64,000 bases of DNA from Neisseria zoodegmatis (GCF_900187305.1 NZ_LT906434.1:1612001-1676000), one strand, 5' to 3'; positions 9,510-18,040 are shown, counted from the stretch's first letter. Numbers and translations are program-made. The notes: generated by a model not told the origin, from the sequence alone.

Positions 9510-11516
9510 TCAGCTACCCATCAATTTCAAACGTTGGCCCGGAGTCACTGTGCGGGTATTACGGTTCCAACGGCGGATATCATTAATATCCACATTGAAG
9601 CGGCTTGCAATGGTATTCAAAGTATCGCCTTTACGCACGGTATAAGAAACATTACGCACGGCATTACGTTGGGTTGATGCCGCAGTAACTTTCAGCACTT
9701 GGCCTTTACGGATGCTGTTACCTTTGATGTTATTTACCGTGATCAAATCAGCAACACTGAGATTGTAGCGTTGGGAAATATTAAATAACGTATCTCCTGC
9801 TTCTACGCGGTGAGTGTTATTTGCCAGTTTCGCAGCAGCATTGGCACGAGCCAATCGGGTTTCGGTACGTTGCTGTTGTTTTGCTCGACTTGCGATAATT
9901 CGATCAGTGCGGGCTTTGGTAGCTGAATCTGCTTCAAATTGAGCCAAGCTGTTTCTCACGCTTTCAGCAGCATTCAAACGATTTTGTTCTGCATCATCAA
10001 CCAGGGCCAATAAAGGATCTTGTGCTTCGGAAGATGCCGGAGCACGGTTAGGTAAAGTAGCATCATTTTCAGCTACATCCACAGGCGCGTCTGAAGGTGC
10101 CGGTTTTTCAGGAGCAGGAGTGGCTGATGTTTGGGTTGGCAACGGTAAAGGTTCTGCTACTGCTACAGTAATGGCATCAACCGGAGCTGAGTTTTCGGCA
10201 ATCAATGAGGCTGCAATGGAAATCGGTGCGGGAGCTGCTGGAGTTTCAGCAGTTTCTTTTACCGGCTCTGATTTAGCTGCCAAAATGGTAATCGGCGAAA
10301 GATTCGATTCTACTTGTTTACTGTCAGAAATACCGTTAATTTGCTGAACGGTCACTACGTTAGTTTCGTAACGTTCGGGAAGTTGAATGTTTTCGGGAAG
10401 TTGAATGTTTGTAGCTTGCGCAACCTGTACGATTTCAGGAGTATTAACCTCTTTTTTGCTTGGTTGGGTTAATGCAGCAATATTAATGCCTGAATCAATA
10501 GCGGGTTTGCCTGTGAACTTGCGGTCGGTTGAGTCATTATCCCACGCAAGCTGAATATCATTTCTAATGCTTCGATAGTTTTTCTCGAAAGTAGAAGTAG
10601 CATGAGCCGGCAAAAGAAGTTTGCGGTTTGCTTTGGGAACAAATACAGAACCATTAAAAGCCGGATTCAAAGCTAAGAATTCACTTTCGCTGATGTTGGC
10701 CATTTTGGCGATTGAATTTGTGTCAAGCGGCTTATCTAATGCAACTGCTTTAAAGTAAGGTTTATTTTCAATTTCACTCAAACCCATACCAAAGGCTTGG
10801 GGATTATTGACAATATTTCTTACGGCCAGCAATTTGGGAACATAATTGCGAGTTTCGGCAGGCATACGAAGATTTTCATAAACCGGGTTCAAACCTTGTG
10901 CGCGGGCACGTTTGATTGCTCGGCTTACGTTACCTTCCCCCCAGTTGTATGCGGCTAGAGCAAGCGACCAGTCGCCAAACATACCGTGCAGATATTCGAG
11001 ATAGTTCAATGCTGCGTTAGTGGCAGCATACACATCGTGACGACCATCATATTGTGCGGTACGCTCTAAACCGAAGTGACGGCCGGTAGCAGGCATAAAC
11101 TGCCATAAACCGGAAGCGCCAACATGAGATTTAGCTTTGGTAACAAATGCGCTTTCAATAAAGGGAAGTAAAGCGATTTCCGCAGGCATATTGCGCTTTT
11201 TGACTTCATTGGCAATATGGTACATATAAGGTTTGCTGCGGTTGATGGTGCGGTCGAAATAAGCGCGACCTGCTGAGAATTTGCTTTCGTGACGGCGTAC
11301 AAGTTCTGAGTTTACTTCTGCCATGCGGAAGTCTTTACGCATAACATTCCAAAGGCTGCCTGAAGCAATATTTTTTTGCTCTTGGTCCAGTAATGATGAG
11401 TTTAACCGCATCATTGCCATGCCTGTTTGAGTAGAAGGAGCTGCATGAGTATATGCGGCACCAGAAACTGCCGATACGCCTGTAACGGCTAGGGCTATAG
11501 ATTTTAGTTTCGCCAT
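9510..11516 (-). CDS. mltD: MltD-like lytic transglycosylase with LysM repeats
   Basis: This periplasmic enzyme cleaves peptidoglycan glycan strands to 1,6-anhydromuropeptides. The 668-residue precursor begins with a signal peptide (to about A26), followed by a GH23/SLT domain with the catalytic glutamate E121 in LLPFIESAF and the downstream GLWQFMPATGRHFGL motif, a long low-complexity linker rich in A, P, E and T, and two LysM peptidoglycan-binding repeats at the C terminus (HRVEAGDTLFNI and YTVRKGDTLNTI). A short tandem repeat in the linker encodes NIQLPENIQLPE. No lipobox is seen, unlike E. coli MltD. Neisseria homologues are also called LtgE. Confidence 0.9.
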   Translation of the reverse strand: MAKLKSIALAVTGVSAVSGAAYTHAAPSTQTGMAMMRLNSSLLDQEQKNIASGSLWNVMRKDFRMAEVNSELVRRHESKFSAGRAYFDRTINRSKPYMYHIANEVKKRNMPAEIALLPFIESAFVTKAKSHVGASGLWQFMPATGRHFGLERTAQYDGRHDVYAATNAALNYLEYLHGMFGDWSLALAAYNWGEGNVSRAIKRARAQGLNPVYENLRMPAETRNYVPKLLAVRNIVNNPQAFGMGLSEIENKPYFKAVALDKPLDTNSIAKMANISESEFLALNPAFNGSVFVPKANRKLLLPAHATSTFEKNYRSIRNDIQLAWDNDSTDRKFTGKPAIDSGINIAALTQPSKKEVNTPEIVQVAQATNIQLPENIQLPERYETNVVTVQQINGISDSKQVESNLSPITILAAKSEPVKETAETPAAPAPISIAASLIAENSAPVDAITVAVAEPLPLPTQTSATPAPEKPAPSDAPVDVAENDATLPNRAPASSEAQDPLLALVDDAEQNRLNAAESVRNSLAQFEADSATKARTDRIIASRAKQQQRTETRLARANAAAKLANNTHRVEAGDTLFNISQRYNLSVADLITVNNIKGNSIRKGQVLKVTAASTQRNAVRNVSYTVRKGDTLNTIASRFNVDINDIRRWNRNTRTVTPGQRLKLMGS

Positions 11517-11709
11517 AGTCTCAAGAAATTCTAAATAGTTAATTTATAATGGGGCAGATGTTAATGTTTTGAAAGGATTCAGTCAAGAAGATATTGCAAA
11601 ATATTTGAGATAATTTATATATTTACCCAGTAAACCATACTGATTGGGAATATTTTTAAGAGTATATTTTATCCCTTTGTCTTTCTGTTTTTTACAAAAG
11701 GTACTTTGA

Positions 11710-12396
11710 ATGGAATATGAAAAATTGTCGCGGTGGTTCACCGATACCGATATGGGGATTTATACATCGACACTGGAGCGGCATTTTTTTGAGCAGTCTT
11801 CCGCTGATTTTTTCGTAAATAAATCCGTGCAATTCGGTATGGAAGAATGGTTGAGGCCGTCTGAAAAATGTATTTGTATCGGCAAGGATATCTATATGGA
11901 TACGGCCGTATGGGCTTGGGAACAAAGCACATTAGATTTGCTGCTAATGCCGCATACTTTGGAAACAAATACTTCAACAGAACAAATACTTTCTCAAGCT
12001 TTTCAAACTTTAAAGCCTGAAGGCAGAATCATTCTGACAGGGTTTAACCCTTATTCGCTTTGGCGTTTGCGCAATTGGTTTAACGGTAAATATCTGCCGG
12101 AAGCACGATATTGCCACCCTCTTCCGGATTTGAAAAAACAACTTGAAGCAATCGGTTTTCAAATAGAACTTGGCAAATTTATGGTGTACCTGCCACCTTT
12201 TAAAACCAACGACGCAATGAAGCTTTTCCAATTTATGGAAGCAGCGGGAAACCGTTGGTGGCCACATGCTGCCTCTGTATATGGCTTGGTGCTGAAAAAA
12301 CGCGTGGCAGGTATGAGGCTTACCGAGGAATGGTCGGAAGCGGTTGAAAACAATATAGAAGTGGTTTTAGGTAGTGCAAAATGGAAAGTTGATTAA
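11710..12396 (+). CDS. YafS-like SAM-dependent methyltransferase-fold protein
   Basis: The 228-residue protein resembles the class I methyltransferase family represented by YafS (TLKPEGRIILTGFNPYSLWRLRNWF is the conserved late-strand region). The glycine-rich SAM-binding motif I expected near residues 50-70 is not obvious (CICIGKDIYMDTAVWAWE), so catalytic activity is uncertain. A DUS at about 11853 is read as LRPSEK. It is divergent from the transglycosylase gene. Substrate unknown. Confidence 0.65.
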   Translation: MEYEKLSRWFTDTDMGIYTSTLERHFFEQSSADFFVNKSVQFGMEEWLRPSEKCICIGKDIYMDTAVWAWEQSTLDLLLMPHTLETNTSTEQILSQAFQTLKPEGRIILTGFNPYSLWRLRNWFNGKYLPEARYCHPLPDLKKQLEAIGFQIELGKFMVYLPPFKTNDAMKLFQFMEAAGNRWWPHAASVYGLVLKKRVAGMRLTEEWSEAVENNIEVVLGSAKWKVD

Positions 12397-12602
12397 AAGT
12401 CTACACTCAGAATATTCAAACCAAAGCTAGAACAAACAGACCAACTTCAAAACTAATAATCGGCAATAAAATGTAAAGATAATGAAGCATTAATTTGTAA
12501 AATTTAAAAATTTCTTTACATTTTGAAAATTTATTTGTTACAATCACTCTGGAAACAACATTGGTGAAAACGTTTAATAACTAAAAAATGAAAGGTGTTA
12601 AG

Positions 12603-13190
12603 ATGAACTCTACACTCACTTTCTTCTTCGTGATTTTCTGCGGCCTGTTGTTGATTGTTATCAATAAGAAATTGTTAATGGGGAAAAAACAATATATCCA
12701 TGCTTTCAATAATATCTATGAGCAGCTGAAATGCCGCCACGATATCATTCCTAATTTAATAGATGCTTCAAAGGTTTATTTAGGTCGTGATCAAGCTGCT
12801 ATTTCAGCGGTTGCTTGTGCCAGACAGCGCGCCGAAGCAGTTTTATCAGCAGCTTCTGCCAATCTTGATGAAAATTCCGTTTCTTCCCTCGGAGCGGTAG
12901 AAACCGAATTAAATGAGGCTTTATCTAATTTACAATCCGTAATTAAAACCTATCCCGAATTGAAAAAAGATAAATTAATTATCGATTTGATGGATATTTT
13001 AGAAAGTTCTGAAAACCGCGTGGCGTATGCCAAGCAAAATTACAATAATTCAGCCGTCTCATACAACGAAATGCGCAATGCTTTCCCTGCAAATATTTTC
13101 GCCGGATTTCTCGGCCATGGTAGAAAAGCTGCTTTGTTATCATTTGAAGACAGTGCTGCCGTACGGATGACATCAAGAATTCTACTGTAA
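12603..13190 (+). CDS. LemA family protein
   Basis: The 195-residue product has one N-terminal membrane segment (TLTFFFVIFCGLLLIVIN) and a helical domain with the LemA signature (NNIYEQLKCRHDIIPNLIDA, then LQSVIKTYPELKKDK and YNNSAVSYNEMRNAFPANIFA). LemA proteins are membrane-anchored with the helical domain outside; their biochemical role is not settled. The ATG at 12603, preceded by AAAGGTG, is preferred to the in-frame ATG 15 nt upstream. Many LemA genes neighbour a TPM-domain gene; none is here. Confidence 0.8.
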   Translation: MNSTLTFFFVIFCGLLLIVINKKLLMGKKQYIHAFNNIYEQLKCRHDIIPNLIDASKVYLGRDQAAISAVACARQRAEAVLSAASANLDENSVSSLGAVETELNEALSNLQSVIKTYPELKKDKLIIDLMDILESSENRVAYAKQNYNNSAVSYNEMRNAFPANIFAGFLGHGRKAALLSFEDSAAVRMTSRILL

Positions 13191-13210
13191 ATCTTTAATC
13201 CAACTTATTC

Positions 13211-13238
13211 AAAGGGAACCATGTATGGTTCCCTTTTT
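13211..13238 (+). terminator. Strong terminator after the lemA-type gene
   Basis: AAAGGGAACCAT and ATGGTTCCCTTT form a perfect 12-bp stem with a 2-nt loop followed by TT. Confidence 0.9.
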
Positions 13239-13295
13239 ATCATCTAAATCTTTTCAAAATGATTAGATAACATAAACACATGAAATAAAGTCAAA

Positions 13296-13338
13296 AAATA
13301 CCTGCCTGAAAACTCCCTTTCAGACAGGCATTTTTTTA
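13296..13338 (-). terminator. narG terminator built on a TGCCTGTCTGAA element
   Basis: On the minus strand TGCCTGTCTGAAA (rc of 13318-13330) pairs, with a 2-nt bulge, with TTTTCAGGCA and is followed by a run of six T. The hairpin arm is an exact copy of the N. wadsworthii-type uptake sequence rather than the AG-DUS used elsewhere. It would end narG transcription before any downstream gene. The reverse complement also has a T-run, so it may be bidirectional. Confidence 0.7.
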
Positions 13339-13361
13339 CATACCAAGCTTTTCAGACGGCC

Positions 13362-16300
13362 TTACCTTGCCGGTTCATCCATCCAATCCACTTTATTCAT
13401 CTTACGCACAATAACCCATTCGTCACGGTTGGAACCTACCGTGCCGTAGTAGTTGAAACCGTAGGCAAGCTGGGCGTAGCCGCCGATCATGTGGGTGGGT
13501 TTCAGAATGGCGCGGGTAACGGAATTGTGGATGCCGCCGCGTTTTTGCGAAACCTCACCCGCTGGGGTGTGGACGATTTTTTCCTGTGCGTGGTACATCA
13601 GGATCATGGTTTCGGGGATGCGTTGGCTCACCACGGCGCGGCAGGCGATGGTGCCGTTGGCGTTGAACACTTCCACCCAGTCGTTATCGACAATGCCGGC
13701 TTTCTTGGCATCGATTTCGGAAATCCACACGTGCGGGCCGCCGCGGAACAGGGTGAGCATGCGCAGGTTTTCCGAATAGGTGCTGTGGATGCCCCATTTT
13801 TGGTGCGGCGTGAGGAAGTTAAGCGTAATTTCCTTGTTGCCGTTGGGGTATTTGCCGAGCAGTTTTTTGGTGGTTTTGAAATCGACGGCGGGCTTGTACA
13901 CGCACAGATGTTCGCCGAAATCACGCATCCATTTGTGGTCTTGGTAGAACTGCTGGCGGCCGGTGATGGTGCGCCACGGAATCAATTCGTGCACGTTGGT
14001 ATAGCCGGCGTTGTAGCACACCTCTTCGCTTTCCACGCCCGACCAAATCGGTGAGGTAACGATTTTGCGCGGCTGGGCGACGATGTCGCGGAAACGGATG
14101 GCGGTGTGCTCGCTCGATTTAATCAGGTGCGAGTGGTCGCGGCCGGTGGCTTTGCTCAACGCTTCCCATGCTTTAACGGCAACGTGGCCGTTGGTTTCGG
14201 GCGCGAGGGTCAGCACCATTTCGCAGGCATCAATGGCGGTTTCGATTTTCGGCTGGCCTTTGCCCACGCCGGTTGCTTGTACGCCGTTGAGTTTGCGCAG
14301 GAATTCGACTTCGTGCTTGGTATCCCAAGCCATGCCTTTGCCGTTGTTGTTGATTTTTTCCAGCAACGGGCCGACCGAAGTGAATTTTTCGTAAATCGCG
14401 CCGTAATCACGTTCGACGACGGTAATTGCGGGCATGGTTTTGCCGGGAATCGGATCGCATTCGCCGTGTTTCCAGTCTTTCGGGTCAAACGGCTGGCCGA
14501 GTTCCTGCGGGCTGTCATGCATCAGCGGAGTGAGCACGATGTCTTTGCGCACGCCGATGTAATCTTTGGCCAACTCGCTGAATTTTTTGGCGAAACCTTT
14601 GTAAATTTCCCAGTCGGTTTTACTTTGCCACAGCGGCTGCACGGCCTCGGTGAGCGGGTGGATAAACGGGTGCATATCCGAGGTGTTGAGGTCGTCTTTT
14701 TCGTACCATGTGGCGGTCGGCAATACGATATCGCCGTACAGGCAGGTGGTGGACATGCGGAAATCGAGTACGGTCAGCAGGTCGAGTTTGCCTTCTGCGG
14801 CGGGGCGCACGGTAATTTCAGACGGCTTGATGCACTCTTCGTCGTTTTCGTCGCTCAACACGGCGTTTTGCGTGCCCAGCAGGTATTTCAGGAAATACTC
14901 ATGGCCTTTGCCCGAAGAACCGAGCAGGTTTGAACGCCACACAAATAGGTTGCGCGGGAAGTTTTGCGGGTTGTCGGGGTCGTTACACGCCAGATCCAGC
15001 GAACCGTCTTTCAGACGGCCTGCCACATATTGAGCCGTATCCACTCCTGCGGCATCGGCTTGGTCGGCAATATCCAAGGGGTTTGCACCCAATTGCGGCG
15101 CGCTCGGCAGCCAGCCCATGCGTTCGGCTTTGGCGTTGTAATCGATCATGGAGAGCTTGCTCATATCGCCGTCGGCATCCGGTGCAAGAATTTCATCTAC
15201 ATGCACTTTTTCATGCCGCCATTGGCTGGTATGGGCATAGAAGAACGAGGTGCTGTTCATTTGGCGCGGCGGGCGGTGCCAGTCGGTGGCAAACGTCAAC
15301 GGAATCCAGCCGCTTTGCGGGCGCAGTTTTTCTTGGCCTACATAGTGGCACCAGCCGCCGCCGGATTTACCGATAGAGCCGCACATCATCAGCATATTGA
15401 TGATGCCGCGATACGCCATGTCCATGTGGTACCAGTGGTTCAATCCGGCACCGACAATCACCATGCTGCGGCCTTCGGTGTCGTGGGCGTTTTGGGCGAA
15501 CTCGCGGGCTACCTGAATCACCAGCTCCGGTTTCACGCCGGTGTGTTTTTCCTGCCATGCCGGCGTGTAAGGCTTGTCGTCGAAATAATCTTTGGCAACA
15601 TTTTCGCAGCCCAAACCGTTGTCCACACCGTAGTTGGCCACCATTAGGTCGAACACGGTTGCTACCAACGCGGTTTCGCCGTTGGCCAGCGGAATGCGTT
15701 TGGCGGGCACTTTGCGGTAAATCATGTCGTCGCACTCGCCGCCGAAGTAGGTAAAGCCTACGTTTACCACTTCATCGGCGCGTTCTTTCAGCGATAAAGC
15801 GGCATGAACTTCTTTATCTTGTGCGCGGGTTTCCAAGTTCCATTTTTGACTGCCGTCCCAGCGGAAACCAATAGAGCCGTTGGGCAGGCAGAGGCCGTCT
15901 GAAAGCTCGTCCCATACCAAAGTTTTCCAATCGGCATTTTGTTCTTCGCCGAATGCGGCCAATTCGGACGCGCGCAAGAAATATTTAGGCGCATAGCCTT
16001 TGCCGTCGGCATCCAAGCGCACCAATACGGGCATATCGGTTAAGCGGCGCACATAATCGGTGAAATAAGGAGAAAGATTGTCGATGTGGAACTCTTTCAG
16101 AATCACATGACCCATCGCCATCGCCAAAGCTGCGTCGGTACCTTGTTTCGGCGCCAGCCAAATATCGCCGAACTTCGCCATTTCGCCGAAGTCGGAAGAC
16201 ACGGCCACTGTTTTGGTGCCTTTGTAGCGCACTTCGGTGTAGAAGTGGGCATCGGGCGTGCGCGTCATCGGCACGTTGGAACCCCACACCATCAGATAGT

Positions 16301-17039
16301 TGGCGTTATACCAGTCGGCAGATTCGGCAACGTCGGTTTGCTCGCCCCAAATTTGCGGGCTGGCAGGCGGCAAGTCGCAATACCAGTCGTAAAACGACAG
16401 CGGCACACCGCCGATTAAGCCCAAATAACGCGCACCGGCAGCGTAGCTTACCATCGACATAGCGGGAATCGGCGAGAAACCGAACACGCGGTCGGGGCCG
16501 TAGTTTTTAATGGTGTAAGCATTGGCCGCAGCCACCATTTCATTGGCTTCGTCCCAAGACGTACGCACGAAGCCGCCCAAGCCGCGTTGGGTTTTGTACG
16601 ATTTGGCGCGGTTTTCGTCTTCTACAATCCATGCCCAAGCTTCAATCGGCGACATGGTTTTTCGCGCTTCACGCCACATTTCCGCCAACACCCCGCGCAT
16701 CATCGGGTATTTCACACGTTGGGCGGAATACACATACCAGCTGTAAGAAGCACCGCGCGGACAGCCCCGCGGCTCGTGGTTGGGCAAATCGGGGCGGGTA
16801 CGCGGATAGTCGGTCTGCTGGGTTTCCCAAGTAATCAGGCCGTTTTTCACATAAACTTTCCAACTGCACGAACCGGTACAGTTCACACCGTGGGTGGAGC
16901 GCACCACTTTATCGTGCTGCCAGCGGCTGCGGTAGGCATCTTCCCATTTGCGGTCTTCTTCGGTGAGCACACCGTGCCCGTCGGCAAAGGGTTCGTGTTT
17001 TTGGCTGAAAAATTTCAGGCGGTCTAAAAAGTGGCTCAT
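13362..17039 (-). CDS. narG: Respiratory nitrate reductase alpha subunit NarG
   Basis: NarG is the catalytic subunit that reduces nitrate to nitrite at a molybdenum bis-MGD centre. The 1225-residue product is close to E. coli NarG length. Visible ligands are the FS0 cluster set H50, C54, C58 and C93 and the Mo-coordinating aspartate D222 in YDWYCDLPP. No twin-arginine signal precedes them beyond the usual NarG leader-like start, consistent with the cytoplasmic-facing enzyme. AAGGAA precedes the ATG. Downstream the gene meets a DUS at its stop codon and its own hairpin terminator, with no narH; narH starts at position 91 of the window. Upstream there is no narK. An FNR-like site lies at about 17213. 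Confidence 0.97.
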   Translation of the reverse strand: MSHFLDRLKFFSQKHEPFADGHGVLTEEDRKWEDAYRSRWQHDKVVRSTHGVNCTGSCSWKVYVKNGLITWETQQTDYPRTRPDLPNHEPRGCPRGASYSWYVYSAQRVKYPMMRGVLAEMWREARKTMSPIEAWAWIVEDENRAKSYKTQRGLGGFVRTSWDEANEMVAAANAYTIKNYGPDRVFGFSPIPAMSMVSYAAGARYLGLIGGVPLSFYDWYCDLPPASPQIWGEQTDVAESADWYNANYLMVWGSNVPMTRTPDAHFYTEVRYKGTKTVAVSSDFGEMAKFGDIWLAPKQGTDAALAMAMGHVILKEFHIDNLSPYFTDYVRRLTDMPVLVRLDADGKGYAPKYFLRASELAAFGEEQNADWKTLVWDELSDGLCLPNGSIGFRWDGSQKWNLETRAQDKEVHAALSLKERADEVVNVGFTYFGGECDDMIYRKVPAKRIPLANGETALVATVFDLMVANYGVDNGLGCENVAKDYFDDKPYTPAWQEKHTGVKPELVIQVAREFAQNAHDTEGRSMVIVGAGLNHWYHMDMAYRGIINMLMMCGSIGKSGGGWCHYVGQEKLRPQSGWIPLTFATDWHRPPRQMNSTSFFYAHTSQWRHEKVHVDEILAPDADGDMSKLSMIDYNAKAERMGWLPSAPQLGANPLDIADQADAAGVDTAQYVAGRLKDGSLDLACNDPDNPQNFPRNLFVWRSNLLGSSGKGHEYFLKYLLGTQNAVLSDENDEECIKPSEITVRPAAEGKLDLLTVLDFRMSTTCLYGDIVLPTATWYEKDDLNTSDMHPFIHPLTEAVQPLWQSKTDWEIYKGFAKKFSELAKDYIGVRKDIVLTPLMHDSPQELGQPFDPKDWKHGECDPIPGKTMPAITVVERDYGAIYEKFTSVGPLLEKINNNGKGMAWDTKHEVEFLRKLNGVQATGVGKGQPKIETAIDACEMVLTLAPETNGHVAVKAWEALSKATGRDHSHLIKSSEHTAIRFRDIVAQPRKIVTSPIWSGVESEEVCYNAGYTNVHELIPWRTITGRQQFYQDHKWMRDFGEHLCVYKPAVDFKTTKKLLGKYPNGNKEITLNFLTPHQKWGIHSTYSENLRMLTLFRGGPHVWISEIDAKKAGIVDNDWVEVFNANGTIACRAVVSQRIPETMILMYHAQEKIVHTPAGEVSQKRGGIHNSVTRAILKPTHMIGGYAQLAYGFNYYGTVGSNRDEWVIVRKMNKVDWMDEPAR

Positions 17040-17072
17040 GGCGGGTTCCTTATGCTTATGTCCGGCAGGAAA

Positions 17073-17084
17073 TGCCTGTCTGAA
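17073..17084 (+). repeat. TGCCTGTCTGAA uptake element upstream of narG
   Basis: Exact 12-mer of the wadsworthii-type DUS 34 nt upstream of the narG start, pointing away from the gene. Its mate lies at 13319-13330 past the other end of narG. Confidence 0.8.
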
Positions 17085-17201
17085 AATAATTTTTTTACGC
17101 CTTAAAATATAATCCAGCCACCTGCAGGAAAATATGCGCCGAAAGGGTTTAATCCGAAAGAAAAAGGCGGAGAAAAAAAACGCTTTTTAAGTAGATGCCT
17201 A

Positions 17202-17225
17202 GTTCTTTGGAAGTAATCAAAGAAC
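17202..17225. promoter_or_regulatory. Inverted repeat with FNR-box resemblance upstream of narG
   Basis: GTTCTTTG at 17202-17209 and CAAAGAAC at 17218-17225 are perfect inverted arms. Its core read on the minus strand, TTGATTACTTCCAA, matches 8 of 10 defined positions of the FNR consensus TTGAT-N4-ATCAA. It lies about 175 nt upstream of narG. Regulation of nitrate reductase by FNR is expected, but the promoter hexamers at the matching distance are not clear. Confidence 0.4.
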
Positions 17226-17437
17226 CGGCATAAAAAGAAATACATCGGCAACCGGCATAATTTTAAAACACGGCCTTTCGCCTTACATCAAAGCTGCGTT
17301 GATGAAACCGGAACAGAAATCCGATTCTCAAGTGTGTTTTCAGAGAGCTTGCTAAGCGGTTTTCTGGCTTTGAAAATCCGCTGCGCTACCGAAGCAAAAG
17401 CTACAGATGCAAAGCAAAGAGTAGAGCAAGATTGGGT
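17226..17437. other. Intergenic region between narG and the tRNA genes, left part
   Basis: No gene supported. The stretch has weak ORFs only and no uptake sequence; it leads into the degenerate repeat copy that follows. Confidence 0.5.
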
Positions 17438-17644
17438 GAGGTCTTTATTCACATACGCGGTGGATTTCTGCATTGTGCGCTGCTCACTTGCGTATCACGT
17501 GATATAACAAATCAACTTGTTTTGATACAAGGCGGCAAAGCGCGGCTACGCCAAAACAGAGATAAGTTTATTCGCGATATGTCCGCACTCGCTGTACTGC
17601 TTCAGCTTGAACGGCATCCACATCTGTTCTTTTGCAAAAGTCTC
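17438..17644 (+). repeat. Degenerate MITE-like copy C, interrupted by a second repeat
   Basis: The left end (GAGGTCTTTATTC) and right end (TCTTTTGCAAAAGTCTC) correspond to the ends of the repeat at 57865-58005, and the inner parts match it (GCATTGTGCGCTGCTC, TATGTCCGCACTCGCTGTACTGCTTC with mismatches, GGCATCCACATCTG). Between them about 70 nt (17505-17573) are extra and resemble the short repeat at 45532-45592 in opposite orientation. Confidence 0.65.
17505..17573 (-). repeat. Second short repeat inserted in copy C
   Basis: About 60-70 nt ending GATAAGTTTATT and starting near ATCAACTTGTTTTGAT. Aligned by eye with the reverse complement of 45532-45592 it shares the AACTT...TTTTGAT...CGGCAA...AAGTTTA backbone. 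Probably a small non-autonomous element that entered the older MITE copy. Confidence 0.45.
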
Positions 17645-17653
17645 AATAAAAAC

Positions 17654-17686
17654 AAACCTCTTAAGAAAATATTCTTAAGAGGTTTG
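17654..17686 (-). terminator. Terminator of the tRNA-Arg/tRNA-Glu transcript
   Basis: AAACCTCTTAAGAA and its complement form a 14-bp stem with a 4-nt or smaller loop; on the minus strand it is followed by GTTTTTATT. It sits just past the tRNA-Glu 3' end. Confidence 0.85.
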
Positions 17687-17692
17687 AAAATT

Positions 17693-17767
17693 TGGCACGC
17701 CCACGGGGAATCGAACCCCGGTTACCGCCGTGAAAGGGCGATGTCCTAACCGCTAGACGATGGGCGC
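17693..17767 (-). tRNA. tRNA-Glu (anticodon TTC)
   Basis: The minus strand folds as a cloverleaf: acceptor GCGCCCA pairs with TGGGCGT (one G-U), anticodon loop CCTTTCAC gives TTC, T-loop GGTTCGAATCC is canonical and CCA is encoded. It is 18 nt downstream of tRNA-Arg and probably cotranscribed with it. Confidence 0.95.
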
Positions 17768-17785
17768 GGATTTGATTTTGATTCT

Positions 17786-17862
17786 TGGCGCACCCGGAGC
17801 GATTCGAACGCCCGACCCTCTGGTTCGTAGCCAGATACTCTATCCAACTGAGCTACGGGTGC
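17786..17862 (-). tRNA. tRNA-Arg (anticodon ACG)
   Basis: The minus strand has acceptor GCACCCG paired with CGGGTGC, D-loop AGCTCAGTTGGATAGAG, anticodon stem CTGG/CCAG around CTACGAA (ACG, read as ICG after deamination), T-loop CGTTCGAATCG and encoded CCA. Confidence 0.96.
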
Positions 17863-17905
17863 GTATCTCACTACGCTTCGTTAGTGCTGTGAATCAAGAA
17901 TTGAA

Positions 17906-17934
17906 ATAATAATAGCATTGCTTTATGTTGTCTA
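17906..17934 (-). promoter_or_regulatory. Promoter of the tRNA-Arg/tRNA-Glu operon
   Basis: Minus-strand TAGACA (17929-17934) and TATTAT (17906-17911) are separated by 17 nt and lie about 45 nt upstream of tRNA-Arg. Confidence 0.6.
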
Positions 17935-18040
17935 GCCTTTATTGGCAAAAAATTTATAATAATATGAATTTATTTAAATTTATTTTTTTGAATATATTGT
18001 CATTTATCTTATATTCAATTTAAAGAGCCTAAAAGCTAAA

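Noticed and set aside
13489-16418. Long plus-strand ORFs opposite narG
   Set aside because: They are antisense shadows of narG, with the repetitive G/V/F-rich composition typical of such frames and no ribosome sites.
17281-17473. Minus-strand ORF of 61 codons upstream of narG
   Set aside because: No ribosome site, no recognisable pattern, and it runs into the degenerate repeat copy.
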